22,980 nucleotides of DNA from Xanthobacteraceae bacterium (GTDB lineage Bacteria > Pseudomonadota > Alphaproteobacteria > Rhizobiales > Xanthobacteraceae). The translations under genes were made by a program, and so were the position numbers. The stretch spans positions 1 through 22,980 of the forward strand of contig JASHRR010000041.1 of NCBI GenBank assembly GCA_030037185.1, in the 5' to 3' direction. The number at the start of each line of letters is the position of its first letter. The stretch's first letter is position 1. The notes under the pieces are model-generated. The model was not told the origin of the DNA. It saw only the letters and a list, made by a program, of their open reading frames with translations, and did no database searches. This document shows, piece after piece, positions 16,579 to 22,980 of this stretch.

Positions 16579-16779
16579 GTGCTTTACGTCCTCCCTTGTG
16601 GTTCGCGCTTCGGCGCGCCCTCTTAACGCTCCCCCACGGCGAGGTTAGAACGGGGCTTTCGCGGCGCAACGAGGGTCATCAAGCTGCGCACCCGCCAAAT
16701 ATAACGCGGCAGGAGGATGCCGCCTACCAGCATCGCAGGAAATTCGTCGGCCGAGCGAGGGTATCCGCCGCGCGCGCCC

Positions 16780-17163
16780 TCACCTGCGGCGACGCATCAA
16801 GCCCGATGGCTGCTCGGTTGTCGCAAGCGGTTCGCCGGCGCCAATCGTCTTTGCGTCCCGCATGATCTCCAGGCAGGACAAGAGTTCCACGTAACTCGCG
16901 GGTCCACCGGTCTTGACGTTGCCGACGCACTGGCTCTTGTCGGCCGCGTCATAGTTGGACCAGTTTTGCGCGAGGACGTTCTCGGCGGTTTGCTCGTCAT
17001 TCAGGCACGAGTCTTTGTCCCGACCCGCCGAGATGGCTCCGCGCGCGGCCGCCTCGCAGCTTGGCGTGACGTCGAGCCTAGGCGGACTATCGGCACGCGC
17101 AATGGCGGCCGGCAGTGCAAGCATCAACATGACAACGGCGATCTTGTTGGCAGGAGCTGACAT
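16780..17163 (-). CDS. Small secreted four-cysteine protein of unknown function
   Basis: The product of 127 residues starts with a signal peptide (core IAVVMLMLALPAAIA, likely cleavage near ARA-DS at residue 24). The mature domain of about 100 residues has cysteines at 36, 53, 79 and 97. They sit in the pattern PSCEAAARGAIS, DSCLNDEQTAENVLAQNW, KSQCVGN and YVELLSCLEIMRDA, which suggests two disulfides in a small helical periplasmic domain. Such short proteins are common hypothetical genes in Bradyrhizobium-type genomes, and no function is known to me. Two adjacent ATGs exist (17166 and 17163). GAGGAA touches the first, so the second is better spaced. The gene lies 201 bases upstream of the ABC cluster on the same strand and could share transcription, but its role there is not evident. 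Confidence 0.75.
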   Translation of the reverse strand: MSAPANKIAVVMLMLALPAAIARADSPPRLDVTPSCEAAARGAISAGRDKDSCLNDEQTAENVLAQNWSNYDAADKSQCVGNVKTGGPASYVELLSCLEIMRDAKTIGAGEPLATTEQPSGLMRRRR

Positions 17164-17689
17164 CATTTCCTCGTCTGCGGGCGGCCTTTGCCAGTGTCCA
17201 TTGCGTCGCTCAACGAGCGATTCCATAGCTGAAGGATGATAGCGGTATGATGCATCCACGCAAACGGCGTATTGGTGAAACGGGGATGATCATTTGAGGA
17301 TTAATCCGCTGCTGGCGAGAATCGCAAGCAGGATACCGGCGTGAATTTGTCCGCACGCCCCTGATGACGCTCGCAAGCGCGGCATGCTAGACCGGGTCCG
17401 AGGCAGTCGGGCAGCCACAACCTGACCACGCTGTCCGGCTGTCACTCGCCTTAGAGCGCGACGTTCGCGTGCATCTGCGCCCTGTCCGTCGCAAGCGGAG
17501 GAGGGTAGGTGGGTTGAGCCACCGGGTCGGCCTCGGCCCGCTGGCAAGGTCAAGCGAAACCCGGGCGGGCTTGCCGCCAAGACCCTGGTTTCGCTTTTCG
17601 CTCAACCTATCCGCGGCTCCACCGCACGGGGCTCGCGAAAGATTCGCGGCCTCGCGGGTGGGAGCACCGAACTGAACCAGGAGGAGACC
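17164..17689. other. Intergenic region upstream of the MBL-fold hydrolase
   Basis: The 526 bases between two divergent genes contain the structured palindromic element at about 17503-17612 and no credible gene. One minus-strand frame (to 17290) ends in a hydrophobic GILLAILASSGLILK, but the rest is low-complexity arginine/alanine. No clear sigma70 pair was found for the downstream gene. Its AGGAGG site (17679-17684) is strong. Confidence 0.45.
17503..17612. repeat. Composite palindromic element: two inverted GGTTGAGC/GCGAAACC units
   Basis: The right unit, read on the minus strand (17607-17587), is GGTTGAGC-GAA-AAGCGAAACC. The left unit on the plus strand has the same ends, GGTTGAGC (17512-17519) and AAGCGAAACC (17552-17561), but 32 bases replace the GAA. 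The units face each other, so GGTTGAGC pairs with 17600-17607 over 8 bp and AAGCGAAACC pairs with 17587-17596 over 10 bp. Inside are two further hairpins: GGGTCG/CGGCCC (17524-17539) and GGCGG/CCGCC (17564-17578). The flanks GGTAGG and CCTATCC extend the symmetry. I recall similar GGGTTGAGCGAAGCGAAACCC units as common intergenic repeats in Bradyrhizobium-type genomes. The fold is seen directly and any role is unknown. Confidence 0.65.
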
Positions 17690-18577
17690 ATGTTACGTCG
17701 AGTTACCGCGTTACTCGCAGCTGGATTGGCCGTCGCCGCCGTGCCGGCCTTGGCGCAGGCGCCGACGCCGCCGCCGTTTTCAACCACCAAGGTGCAAGGC
17801 ACCGATGGCGTCTACATCTTCCGCTACCAGGGCCACCAGGCGATGTTCGTGGTGACGCCCGACGGCGTGATCGCGACCGACCCGATCAGCGAGCGGCGAC
17901 CGGCAGCCGCGGCTTACATCGCCGAGATTCGCAAGATCACCCAGGCCCCGATCAGGTACGTCATATATAGCCACAGCCATTTCGACCATATCGCGGGTGG
18001 CAAGCCGTTCAAGGACCTGGGCGCCGTCTTCATCGCCCACAAGAACACGAAATCGCTCCTGGAGCAGCGCAACAACCCCGACGTCGTCCTTCCCGATTTT
18101 GTCGTCGACGATGACGGCGGCAAGGTCGAGCTCGGCGGGACCACCCTTGAGCTGCTTTACCTCGGCAAGAATCACGGCGACAACTCGCTGATCATGCGCC
18201 TGCCAAAGGAGAAGATCATCTTCGTCGTCGACTTCCTGCCGCTAGCGGGCACCCAGTTCCGCGTCATGGCCGACACCTATCTGCCCGATCAGGAAGAGAG
18301 CATGAAGAAGATCCTCGCCATGGACTGGGACCGGCTGATCGCGGGACATCCCGGTGCGGGCGGCCGGCAAATCGGCAACAAGGACGACGTCAAGGTCGAC
18401 CTTGACTACATGCTCGATCTTTCGGCGGCGGTAAAGCAAGCGGTCGAGGCCGGCAAGAGCTACGGCGAGGCTATTCGCGACATCAAGTTGCCGAAATACG
18501 AGGGTCTCGCGGGGTATCAGCAGAACCTGGCTGGCAATATCGAACGTTATTACGACTACTGGAATCGCGGTATCTGA
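17690..18577 (+). CDS. Periplasmic metallo-beta-lactamase-fold hydrolase
   Basis: The 295-residue protein begins with a clear signal peptide (MLRRVTALLAAGLAVAAVPALA, cleavage near residue 22). The MBL fold shows the metal motif HSHFDH with His95, His97, Asp99 and His100. His162 in KNHGDN, Asp181 in FVVDFLP and His220 in AGHPGAGG complete a two-metal site, so it should be an active hydrolase. It lacks the specific loops of class B beta-lactamases. It resembles the exported MBL proteins often found near sulfur or alcohol oxidation systems (SoxH/quinoprotein-relay type), whose substrates are mostly unknown. ATG 17690 has an ideal AGGAGG site 5 bases away. Its neighbours (a secreted protein on one side, an MFS transporter 304 bases downstream) do not reveal the substrate. 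Confidence 0.87.
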   Translation: MLRRVTALLAAGLAVAAVPALAQAPTPPPFSTTKVQGTDGVYIFRYQGHQAMFVVTPDGVIATDPISERRPAAAAYIAEIRKITQAPIRYVIYSHSHFDHIAGGKPFKDLGAVFIAHKNTKSLLEQRNNPDVVLPDFVVDDDGGKVELGGTTLELLYLGKNHGDNSLIMRLPKEKIIFVVDFLPLAGTQFRVMADTYLPDQEESMKKILAMDWDRLIAGHPGAGGRQIGNKDDVKVDLDYMLDLSAAVKQAVEAGKSYGEAIRDIKLPKYEGLAGYQQNLAGNIERYYDYWNRGI

Positions 18578-18581
18578 CGCC

Positions 18582-18601
18582 GCGAAGCAATCAGGCTTCG
18601 C
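18582..18601 (+). terminator. Hairpin just after the MBL gene
   Basis: GCGAAGC (18582-18588) and GCTTCGC (18595-18601) form a perfect 7-bp stem with a 6-base loop, 4 bases beyond the stop codon. There is no T-run, so it is a 3'-end stem rather than a standard terminator. The arm shares the GCGAAGC core of the palindromic repeats, possibly by chance. Confidence 0.4.
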
Positions 18602-18631
18602 CGCCGCAACGGCGCCGAAGCAGTGCCCAGC

Positions 18632-18657
18632 GCGTGGCCGGGCTTGCCCGGCCATGC
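18632..18657. repeat. REP-like palindrome, 12-bp stem
   Basis: The left arm (18632-18643) ends GGCCGGGC and the right arm (18646-18657) begins GCCCGGCC. They pair over 12 positions with one G-T pair around a TT loop. Palindromes of the TGGCCGGGC...GCCCGGCCA type are familiar to me as dispersed intergenic repeats in Bradyrhizobium/Rhodopseudomonas. A stem this long is very unlikely by chance. Confidence 0.6.
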
Positions 18658-18881
18658 GATTGATTTTGCCCCCCGCCACCCTTTGCGGCCTGCGGCGCCG
18701 CTGGTCGCCCGGACAGGGCGGGAACAATGCAGGTGCGATTCAATTCTACGAAAGACGGAGCTCTGTCAGCTGCAGGGCGCCGTGATGCCTGTTTTGCTCC
18801 GCCGGAATGCCGGCGAACAGCGCGACCCAATGACGTCGCGAGCAGCGGACGCGACGTCCGATCATTCACAATCCGCCGGAC

Positions 18882-20321
18882 GTGCCGATTTCGCAGATGG
18901 ACCGCACGATCATCGAAACCGATATTCCGGCCCGTCTGGACCGGCTACCGTGGGGCCGGTTTCATTGGCTTGTTATCTTTGCGCTCGGCATCACGTGGGT
19001 TCTCGACGGCCTGGAGGTTACTCTTGCCGGCACCCTGGCTGACGCCATCAGGGCCAGCCTGCAACTCACCAGCGCGGGTATCGGCTTTGCCGGCACCGCC
19101 TATGTGCTTGGCGCAGTATCAGGCGCCCTGTTGTTCGGATGGCTCACCGACCGACTCGGTCGCCGACGGCTGTTCTTCATCACTTTGACGGTCTATCTGT
19201 CGTTCGCGGCGGCGACCGCGTTCTCCTGGGACATGGCCAGTTTCGCGGTGTTCCGGTTTCTCACCGGAGCGGGAATCGGCGGCGAGTATGCCGCGATCAA
19301 CTCGACGATCCAGGAACTCATCCCTGCACGGTATCGCGGCCACACTGATCTTGCGATCAACGGCAGCTTCTGGATCGGCGCTGCACTGGGATCGATCAGC
19401 TCGATCGTCGTCCTCAACGAGGCGCGCTTTGCTCCTGGCACGGGATGGCGCGTCGCGTTCTTTGTCGGCGCCATGCTCGCTGCCGTCATCTATTTCATGC
19501 GACTGTGGATACCCGAGAGCCCTCGCTGGCTGATGACGCACAATCGTCCGCAAGAAGGCGCACAAATCGTTGACCTCATCGAAGAAGAATTCCGCAATCG
19601 CGGGCACGTGCTCCCGCCCATCACGGCACCACCATCGCGCTTGCGCGGGCGGCGCAATACGCCTGTGCGCGAGGTCCTGGCGACGCTGTTCCAGCTCTAT
19701 CCGCGCCGCACGCTGGTCGGCTTTTCGCTGATGGCGGCCCAGTCGTTTTTCTACAACGCCATTTTCTTCACCTATGCGCTTGTGTTGACGGATTTCTATC
19801 ATATCGACCGAGACCAGGTCGGCTGGTATCTGCTTCCCTTTGCAGCCGGGAACTTTTTAGGCCCCCTCGCGCTCGGAAGGGCATTCGACACGGTTGGCCG
19901 CAGGCCGATGATTGCGCTCACCTATACGGCTTCGGGGCTGCTGCTTGCTGCGAGCGGCGCGCTGTTTGCGCGCGGGACGATGACGGCGGAGCAGCAGACC
20001 ATCGCCTGGATGGTCATCTTCTTCTTCGCCTCCGCCGCAGCGAGTTCGGCCTATCTGACGGTCAGCGAGATCTTCCCGCTGGAAATCCGCGCGCTGGCGA
20101 TCGCGGTGTTCTTTGCGATCGGCACCGGCGTTGGCGGCGCAATCGGCCCCTGGCTGTTTGGCGCGTTGATCGGCACCGGATCGCGCCTCAACGTCCTCAT
20201 GGGTTATTTGCTTGGGTCGGCCCTTATGGTCGGCGCCGGAATCGTCGAATGGTTCTGGGGCATCGCGGCGGAGCGCAAGAGCCTCGAGGACGTGGCGCGG
20301 CCGCTGACCTTCGAAGATTGA
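18882..20321 (+). CDS. MFS transporter, sugar-porter/SV2-like type
   Basis: This 479-residue inner-membrane carrier has about 12 hydrophobic helices and the expected cytoplasmic loop after helix 6. Family marks are WVLDGLEVTLAG in helix 1 (about 39-50), the helix 2-3 loop GWLTDRLGRR (86-95), GAGIGGEYAAINSTIQELIPARYRG near helix 5, the PESPRWL motif (211-217) that closes the N-terminal half in sugar-porter-type proteins, and a second loop GRAFDTVGRRP in the C-terminal half. The substrate may be a sugar, polyol or aromatic acid and cannot be told. The start is uncertain: GTG 18882 and ATG 18897 are both possible and neither has a good ribosome site. It belongs to a different MFS branch from the transporter at 4890-6215. 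It is separated from both neighbours and is probably transcribed alone. Confidence 0.87.
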   Translation: MPISQMDRTIIETDIPARLDRLPWGRFHWLVIFALGITWVLDGLEVTLAGTLADAIRASLQLTSAGIGFAGTAYVLGAVSGALLFGWLTDRLGRRRLFFITLTVYLSFAAATAFSWDMASFAVFRFLTGAGIGGEYAAINSTIQELIPARYRGHTDLAINGSFWIGAALGSISSIVVLNEARFAPGTGWRVAFFVGAMLAAVIYFMRLWIPESPRWLMTHNRPQEGAQIVDLIEEEFRNRGHVLPPITAPPSRLRGRRNTPVREVLATLFQLYPRRTLVGFSLMAAQSFFYNAIFFTYALVLTDFYHIDRDQVGWYLLPFAAGNFLGPLALGRAFDTVGRRPMIALTYTASGLLLAASGALFARGTMTAEQQTIAWMVIFFFASAAASSAYLTVSEIFPLEIRALAIAVFFAIGTGVGGAIGPWLFGALIGTGSRLNVLMGYLLGSALMVGAGIVEWFWGIAAERKSLEDVARPLTFED

Positions 20322-20464
20322 TCCCACTCATCCCGGCGCGGTGAGGAGAACTCACGGCGCAGACACCCTGTCGCCGCAAAGGAGTGGAGCAGGTGGCGGG
20401 GTGATGCTAGATCAGATGGCGAACCCTTCGGGGTGCGTTCGAGATCGGACTGGATTGAGGCGCG

Positions 20465-22573
20465 ATGAACGGGCTGTTTGCATCGGCCGTCAAATGCATG
20501 CAGGCCGGCCAACTCGGCGAGGCGGAGCGCCTGTGCCGCGCGATCCTTGCGGTCGAGCCGAATGATGCCGCCACCATCAACCTGCTCGGCTTCCTCGCCT
20601 ACAAGTCAGGCCGGCCGGCCGTCGCCGTCGATGTTATCGGCCGGGCGCTTGCCCTGGACGACAAAAGTCCCGATTGCCATTTCAATATGGGCCTTGCGCT
20701 GCTGGCCGTCGGCCGGTTGCCGGAGGCGGTGACACATTTCGCGCGAGCCAAGGCGCTCAAGCCCAAATATGCGGCGGAACTGTCGAGGCTCGTCGACTTC
20801 ACCTGCGCCCACGCCAATCAGGCCCTCGAGCAAGGCAGGCTCGCTGAGGCGATCGCACATTATCAGCAGACGGTCGCTCTCAAGCCGGACTTCGCCGAGG
20901 CCCACAGCAACCTCGGCGTCGCGCTGATGGCCCAAGGCCGTGCTGCGGAAGCCGTCACCGCCTATCGCCGAGCCCTTGCGATCAATCCCAAGCTGGTGAT
21001 GACCTACCGCAACCTCGCACGGGTGCTGTTGGGATACGGCGATGCCGCGGCAGCGATGGCGCTGGCGCGCCGGGCGCTTACCATTGCGCAAAGTGACGAT
21101 GTCAAGGGATTGTTCGTGCACTGCGTGCGCAGTCTGTCACCGGCGGCGGCGGCTGCAGAGGACCCTGCGGTCAACGGCATCGAGCCGCTCCTTGCGCGCG
21201 CGCTGACCGAGGGCTGGGGCCGGCCGGAGGACATGGCCGGTGCCGCCGGCAGTCTCGTCAAACGCCGGCTGGCCGCTGATAACGTCCTGCTTCTCGCGCA
21301 TTTGGAAACCGCGCCGGTGCGCGACCCCGGGCTGGAACACTGGCTGACGCAGGAGCGCCGGCGGCTGCTCATCGCCGGCGACGGCGCAAACCTGAAATTC
21401 GCCTGTGTCCTGGCGCGCCAGTGCTTCATCAACGAATATGTCTTCGCTCACGACGAGGAAGAGGTCCGGCAGGCGGCACGGTTGCGCGACGCGGTCGCGG
21501 CGGCGACCGTTTCGCCGCTGCAGCTCGCGGTGCTCGCCGCCTATATCCCGCTGCACGCCGTGCCCGGCGCTGCCTGGCTTCTCGGCCGCAAATGGCCGAG
21601 GCCAGTCGATGACCTCATCGATCAACAGGTGCGCCAGCCGCTGCAGGAACGCGACGACCGGGCCCTGGTCCCGGCGCTGACCGCGATCGACGCAGGGTCG
21701 CAAGCGGTACGTGAACACTACGAGGAGATGCCCTATCCGCGCTGGGTGAAAGCTGCCCAGATCGGCAAGCCGGTTGCTCTCGTGCCGCACTTGCGCGCGC
21801 AGTTCCGCCTCGCCGAGATCCGCCCGCTCGGCCGCACCGACCGCGTCGATATTCTGATTGCCGGCTGCGGCACCGGCCAGCACCCGATCGAGACCGCAAG
21901 GCGATACGCCAATGCGCAGGTGCTGGCCGTCGATTTGAGCCTCAGCAGCCTGTGCTACGCCCGGCGGATGACGCGCGCGCTCGGCGTCGAAAACCTCGAA
22001 TACGCCCAGGCCGACATCCTCAAGCTCGGCGCGCTCGACCGCCGCTTCGATGTCATCGAGTCGGTCGGGGTGCTGCACCATCTCGCCGACCCGGAGGCAG
22101 GCTGGCGGACCTTGCTGTCGTTGCTGCGGCCGAACGGACTGATGCTGGTCGGGCTCTACAGCAGGTTTGCCCGGCGCGACATCGCCTTGGCGCGTGAGTT
22201 CATTGCCCAGCGCGGCTACCGCCCCACCGCCGACGACATTCGCCGCTGCCGGCAGGAATTGCTAGCGCTCGAGGACGATGCGCCGGTCAAGAATGTCGCC
22301 CGATTCTGGGATTTTTACACCGTCAGCACGTGCCGCGACCTGCTGTTCCACGTCCAGGAGCGACGATTCGTGATTCCCGAGATCAAGGCGTTTCTGGCTC
22401 AGAACGGCTTGACCTTCATCGGCTTCATGATCGATCCGGCGGTCCAGCAGCACTATCGGGTGCGGTTTCCGCACGACCCTGCCATGACGGATTTGGATTG
22501 CTGGGGCGCCCTGGAGGCCGAGAGCCCGCTGATCTTTACGAACATGTATCAGTTCTGGGTGCAGAAGAGTTGA
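20465..22573 (+). CDS. TPR-repeat protein fused to a class I SAM-dependent methyltransferase
   Basis: The 702-residue protein has three parts. Residues 1-213 are about six tetratricopeptide repeats, such as HSNLGVALMAQGRAAEAVTA at 147-166, which form a superhelix for protein binding. Residues 214-430 are a less conserved helical linker ending in the typical YEEMPYPRW block. From about 455 comes a Rossmann methyltransferase: motif I VDILIAGCGTGQ (461-472), motif II VLAVDLS, motif III YAQADI and motif IV FDVIESVGVLHHL, followed by a C-terminal subdomain. The SAM site looks intact. Such TPR-methyltransferases in alphaproteobacteria are often linked to polysaccharide or protein modification, but their targets are mostly unproven. 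ATG 20465 has GAGG 5 bases upstream. The gene stands alone, with no glycosyltransferase or secretion neighbour to suggest a partner. Confidence 0.88.
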   Translation: MNGLFASAVKCMQAGQLGEAERLCRAILAVEPNDAATINLLGFLAYKSGRPAVAVDVIGRALALDDKSPDCHFNMGLALLAVGRLPEAVTHFARAKALKPKYAAELSRLVDFTCAHANQALEQGRLAEAIAHYQQTVALKPDFAEAHSNLGVALMAQGRAAEAVTAYRRALAINPKLVMTYRNLARVLLGYGDAAAAMALARRALTIAQSDDVKGLFVHCVRSLSPAAAAAEDPAVNGIEPLLARALTEGWGRPEDMAGAAGSLVKRRLAADNVLLLAHLETAPVRDPGLEHWLTQERRRLLIAGDGANLKFACVLARQCFINEYVFAHDEEEVRQAARLRDAVAAATVSPLQLAVLAAYIPLHAVPGAAWLLGRKWPRPVDDLIDQQVRQPLQERDDRALVPALTAIDAGSQAVREHYEEMPYPRWVKAAQIGKPVALVPHLRAQFRLAEIRPLGRTDRVDILIAGCGTGQHPIETARRYANAQVLAVDLSLSSLCYARRMTRALGVENLEYAQADILKLGALDRRFDVIESVGVLHHLADPEAGWRTLLSLLRPNGLMLVGLYSRFARRDIALAREFIAQRGYRPTADDIRRCRQELLALEDDAPVKNVARFWDFYTVSTCRDLLFHVQERRFVIPEIKAFLAQNGLTFIGFMIDPAVQQHYRVRFPHDPAMTDLDCWGALEAESPLIFTNMYQFWVQKS

Positions 22574-22832
22574 GCTTTCCGCCGCCGCTCGGGCGACCAA
22601 ACGGGCCGCTCGCCGGCCCGGCGACGCGCGAAGCCGCGGGAGGGGCCGCGTGCGCACGCGCAGGCCGCTGTCGGGGCCGCGGAAACCCGAGGGCGGAGCT
22701 GCCGTACCATCAATTGCGGCTTGCGATTGGCTCGGGCGCTGCGACCACCGGCGGCGTTTTCAGGCCGGCAAGCCCCACTGGCGGACGCGGCCTGCAGGGT
22801 ACTCGCGGGCATGTGATCGGGAGTGCCGCCGC
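22574..22832. other. Intergenic region after the TPR-methyltransferase
   Basis: No gene is supported here. The frames are alanine/glycine/arginine-rich and read through neighbouring genes. It contains the hairpin at 22602-22620. Confidence 0.4.
22602..22620 (+). terminator. Hairpin after the TPR-methyltransferase
   Basis: CGGGCCG (22602-22608) and CGGCCCG (22614-22620) form a perfect 7-bp stem with a 5-base loop, 28 bases past the stop codon. No T-run follows. It probably marks the 3' end of the message, but GC-rich DNA makes such stems common. Confidence 0.35.
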
Positions 22833-22980
22833 TCAGCGCTTCGTCTTTCCGCTGTCGGAGGCAACCGTCCCCGGCGGCGGCTTGTTCGGCCGGACTGCAG
22901 CTTTCCGCGTTGTTCGGACGGGAGTCGTTTGATCGCTGCGGTGCGCCCCATCGAGCGATGGGGCTTCAAGCAGCGAACTA
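22833..22980 (-). CDS. Possible C-terminus of an unknown protein, cut by right edge
   Basis: On the minus strand a frame enters from the window edge and is open for 48 codons to a TGA at 22833-22835. The translation runs SSLLEAPSLDGAHRSDQ and ends in a basic, proline-rich tail (AAVRPNKPPPG...SGKTKR). Third codon positions are mostly G or C, as in the real genes here, and the lysine-rich end looks like a disordered C-terminal tail. It is short, has no recognisable domain and contains a perfect 20-base palindrome, so it could be chance. Sequence to the right would settle it. Confidence 0.35.
   Translation of the reverse strand, partial: SSLLEAPSLDGAHRSDQTTPVRTTRKAAVRPNKPPPGTVASDSGKTKR
22945..22964. 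repeat. 20-base perfect palindromic hairpin
   Basis: GCCCCATCG (22945-22953) and CGATGGGGC (22956-22964) pair over 9 bp around AG. No T-run follows on either strand. It may be an intergenic 3'-end structure or fall inside the partial minus-strand gene at the edge. Confidence 0.4.

Larger units (their letters stand above)
18578..18881. other. Intergenic region between the MBL gene and MFS transporter 2
   Basis: The 304 bases hold no credible gene. They contain a hairpin right after the MBL stop and a REP-like palindrome at 18632-18657. CGGAC (18846-18850) and GTCCG (18856-18860) form a minor 5-bp dyad near the MFS start. I saw no convincing promoter. Confidence 0.45.

Noticed and set aside
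17290..17580. A 96-codon minus-strand frame ending in a hydrophobic segment GILLAILASSGLILK
   Set aside because: It reads through the palindromic repeat, has no ribosome site, and the hydrophobic end alone is too short to call a gene.

Overview
The window looks like a piece of a GC-rich alphaproteobacterial chromosome, most likely Hyphomicrobiales (Bradyrhizobium/Rhodopseudomonas/Xanthobacteraceae-like). The reasons are a Shemin-pathway 5-aminolevulinate synthase, an UvrB with a long disordered N-terminal extension, NMT1/SsuA-type ABC cassettes, strong G/C third-position bias, and REP-like palindromes between genes. I saw no tRNA, rRNA, CRISPR array, insertion sequence or phage gene. This assignment is inference from gene content, not from a marker-gene comparison.

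Layout. 1-317 (-) is the N-terminus of a flavin-dependent NtaA/SnaA/DszA-type monooxygenase cut by the window edge. 922-4701 is a glycerol catabolism block: glpD (+) and glpK (+), with a small membrane protein on the opposite strand between them. 4890-6215 (-) is an MHS-type MFS transporter with a readable sigma70-like promoter, facing away from uvrB (6424-9243, +). uvrB converges on hemA (9379-10608, -). From 16578 down to 10941 runs a minus-strand cluster: ABC ATPase, permease, two paralogous substrate-binding proteins, and an M24-fold hydrolase. Next come a small secreted four-cysteine protein (16780-17163, -), a periplasmic metallo-beta-lactamase-fold hydrolase (17690-18577, +), a second MFS transporter (18882-20321, +) and a 702-residue TPR-methyltransferase (20465-22573, +). 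The right edge may hold the C-terminus of another minus-strand gene.

How the genes work together. GlpK phosphorylates glycerol and GlpD oxidises glycerol-3-phosphate at the membrane. The ABC cluster is the best candidate for an undescribed system. A TauBC/SsuBC-like importer has two binding proteins, each with four cysteines at identical spacing. It ends in an M24-family enzyme that has lost three of the five usual metal ligands, which recalls creatinase-type hydrolases more than a metallo-aminopeptidase. This suggests import and hydrolysis of a small amidine-, imine- or N-methyl-type compound, but the substrate cannot be read from sequence.

Intergenic DNA is rich in hairpins. A family of palindromes built on GGTTGAGC...GCGAAACC occurs at 13575-13595 and as an inverted, interrupted pair at 17512-17607. 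A GGCCGGGC-TT-GCCCGGCC REP-like hairpin lies at 18632-18657, and a 47-nt hairpin sits between the convergent glpK and MFS genes. The many other long reading frames are antisense or out-of-frame products of high GC.
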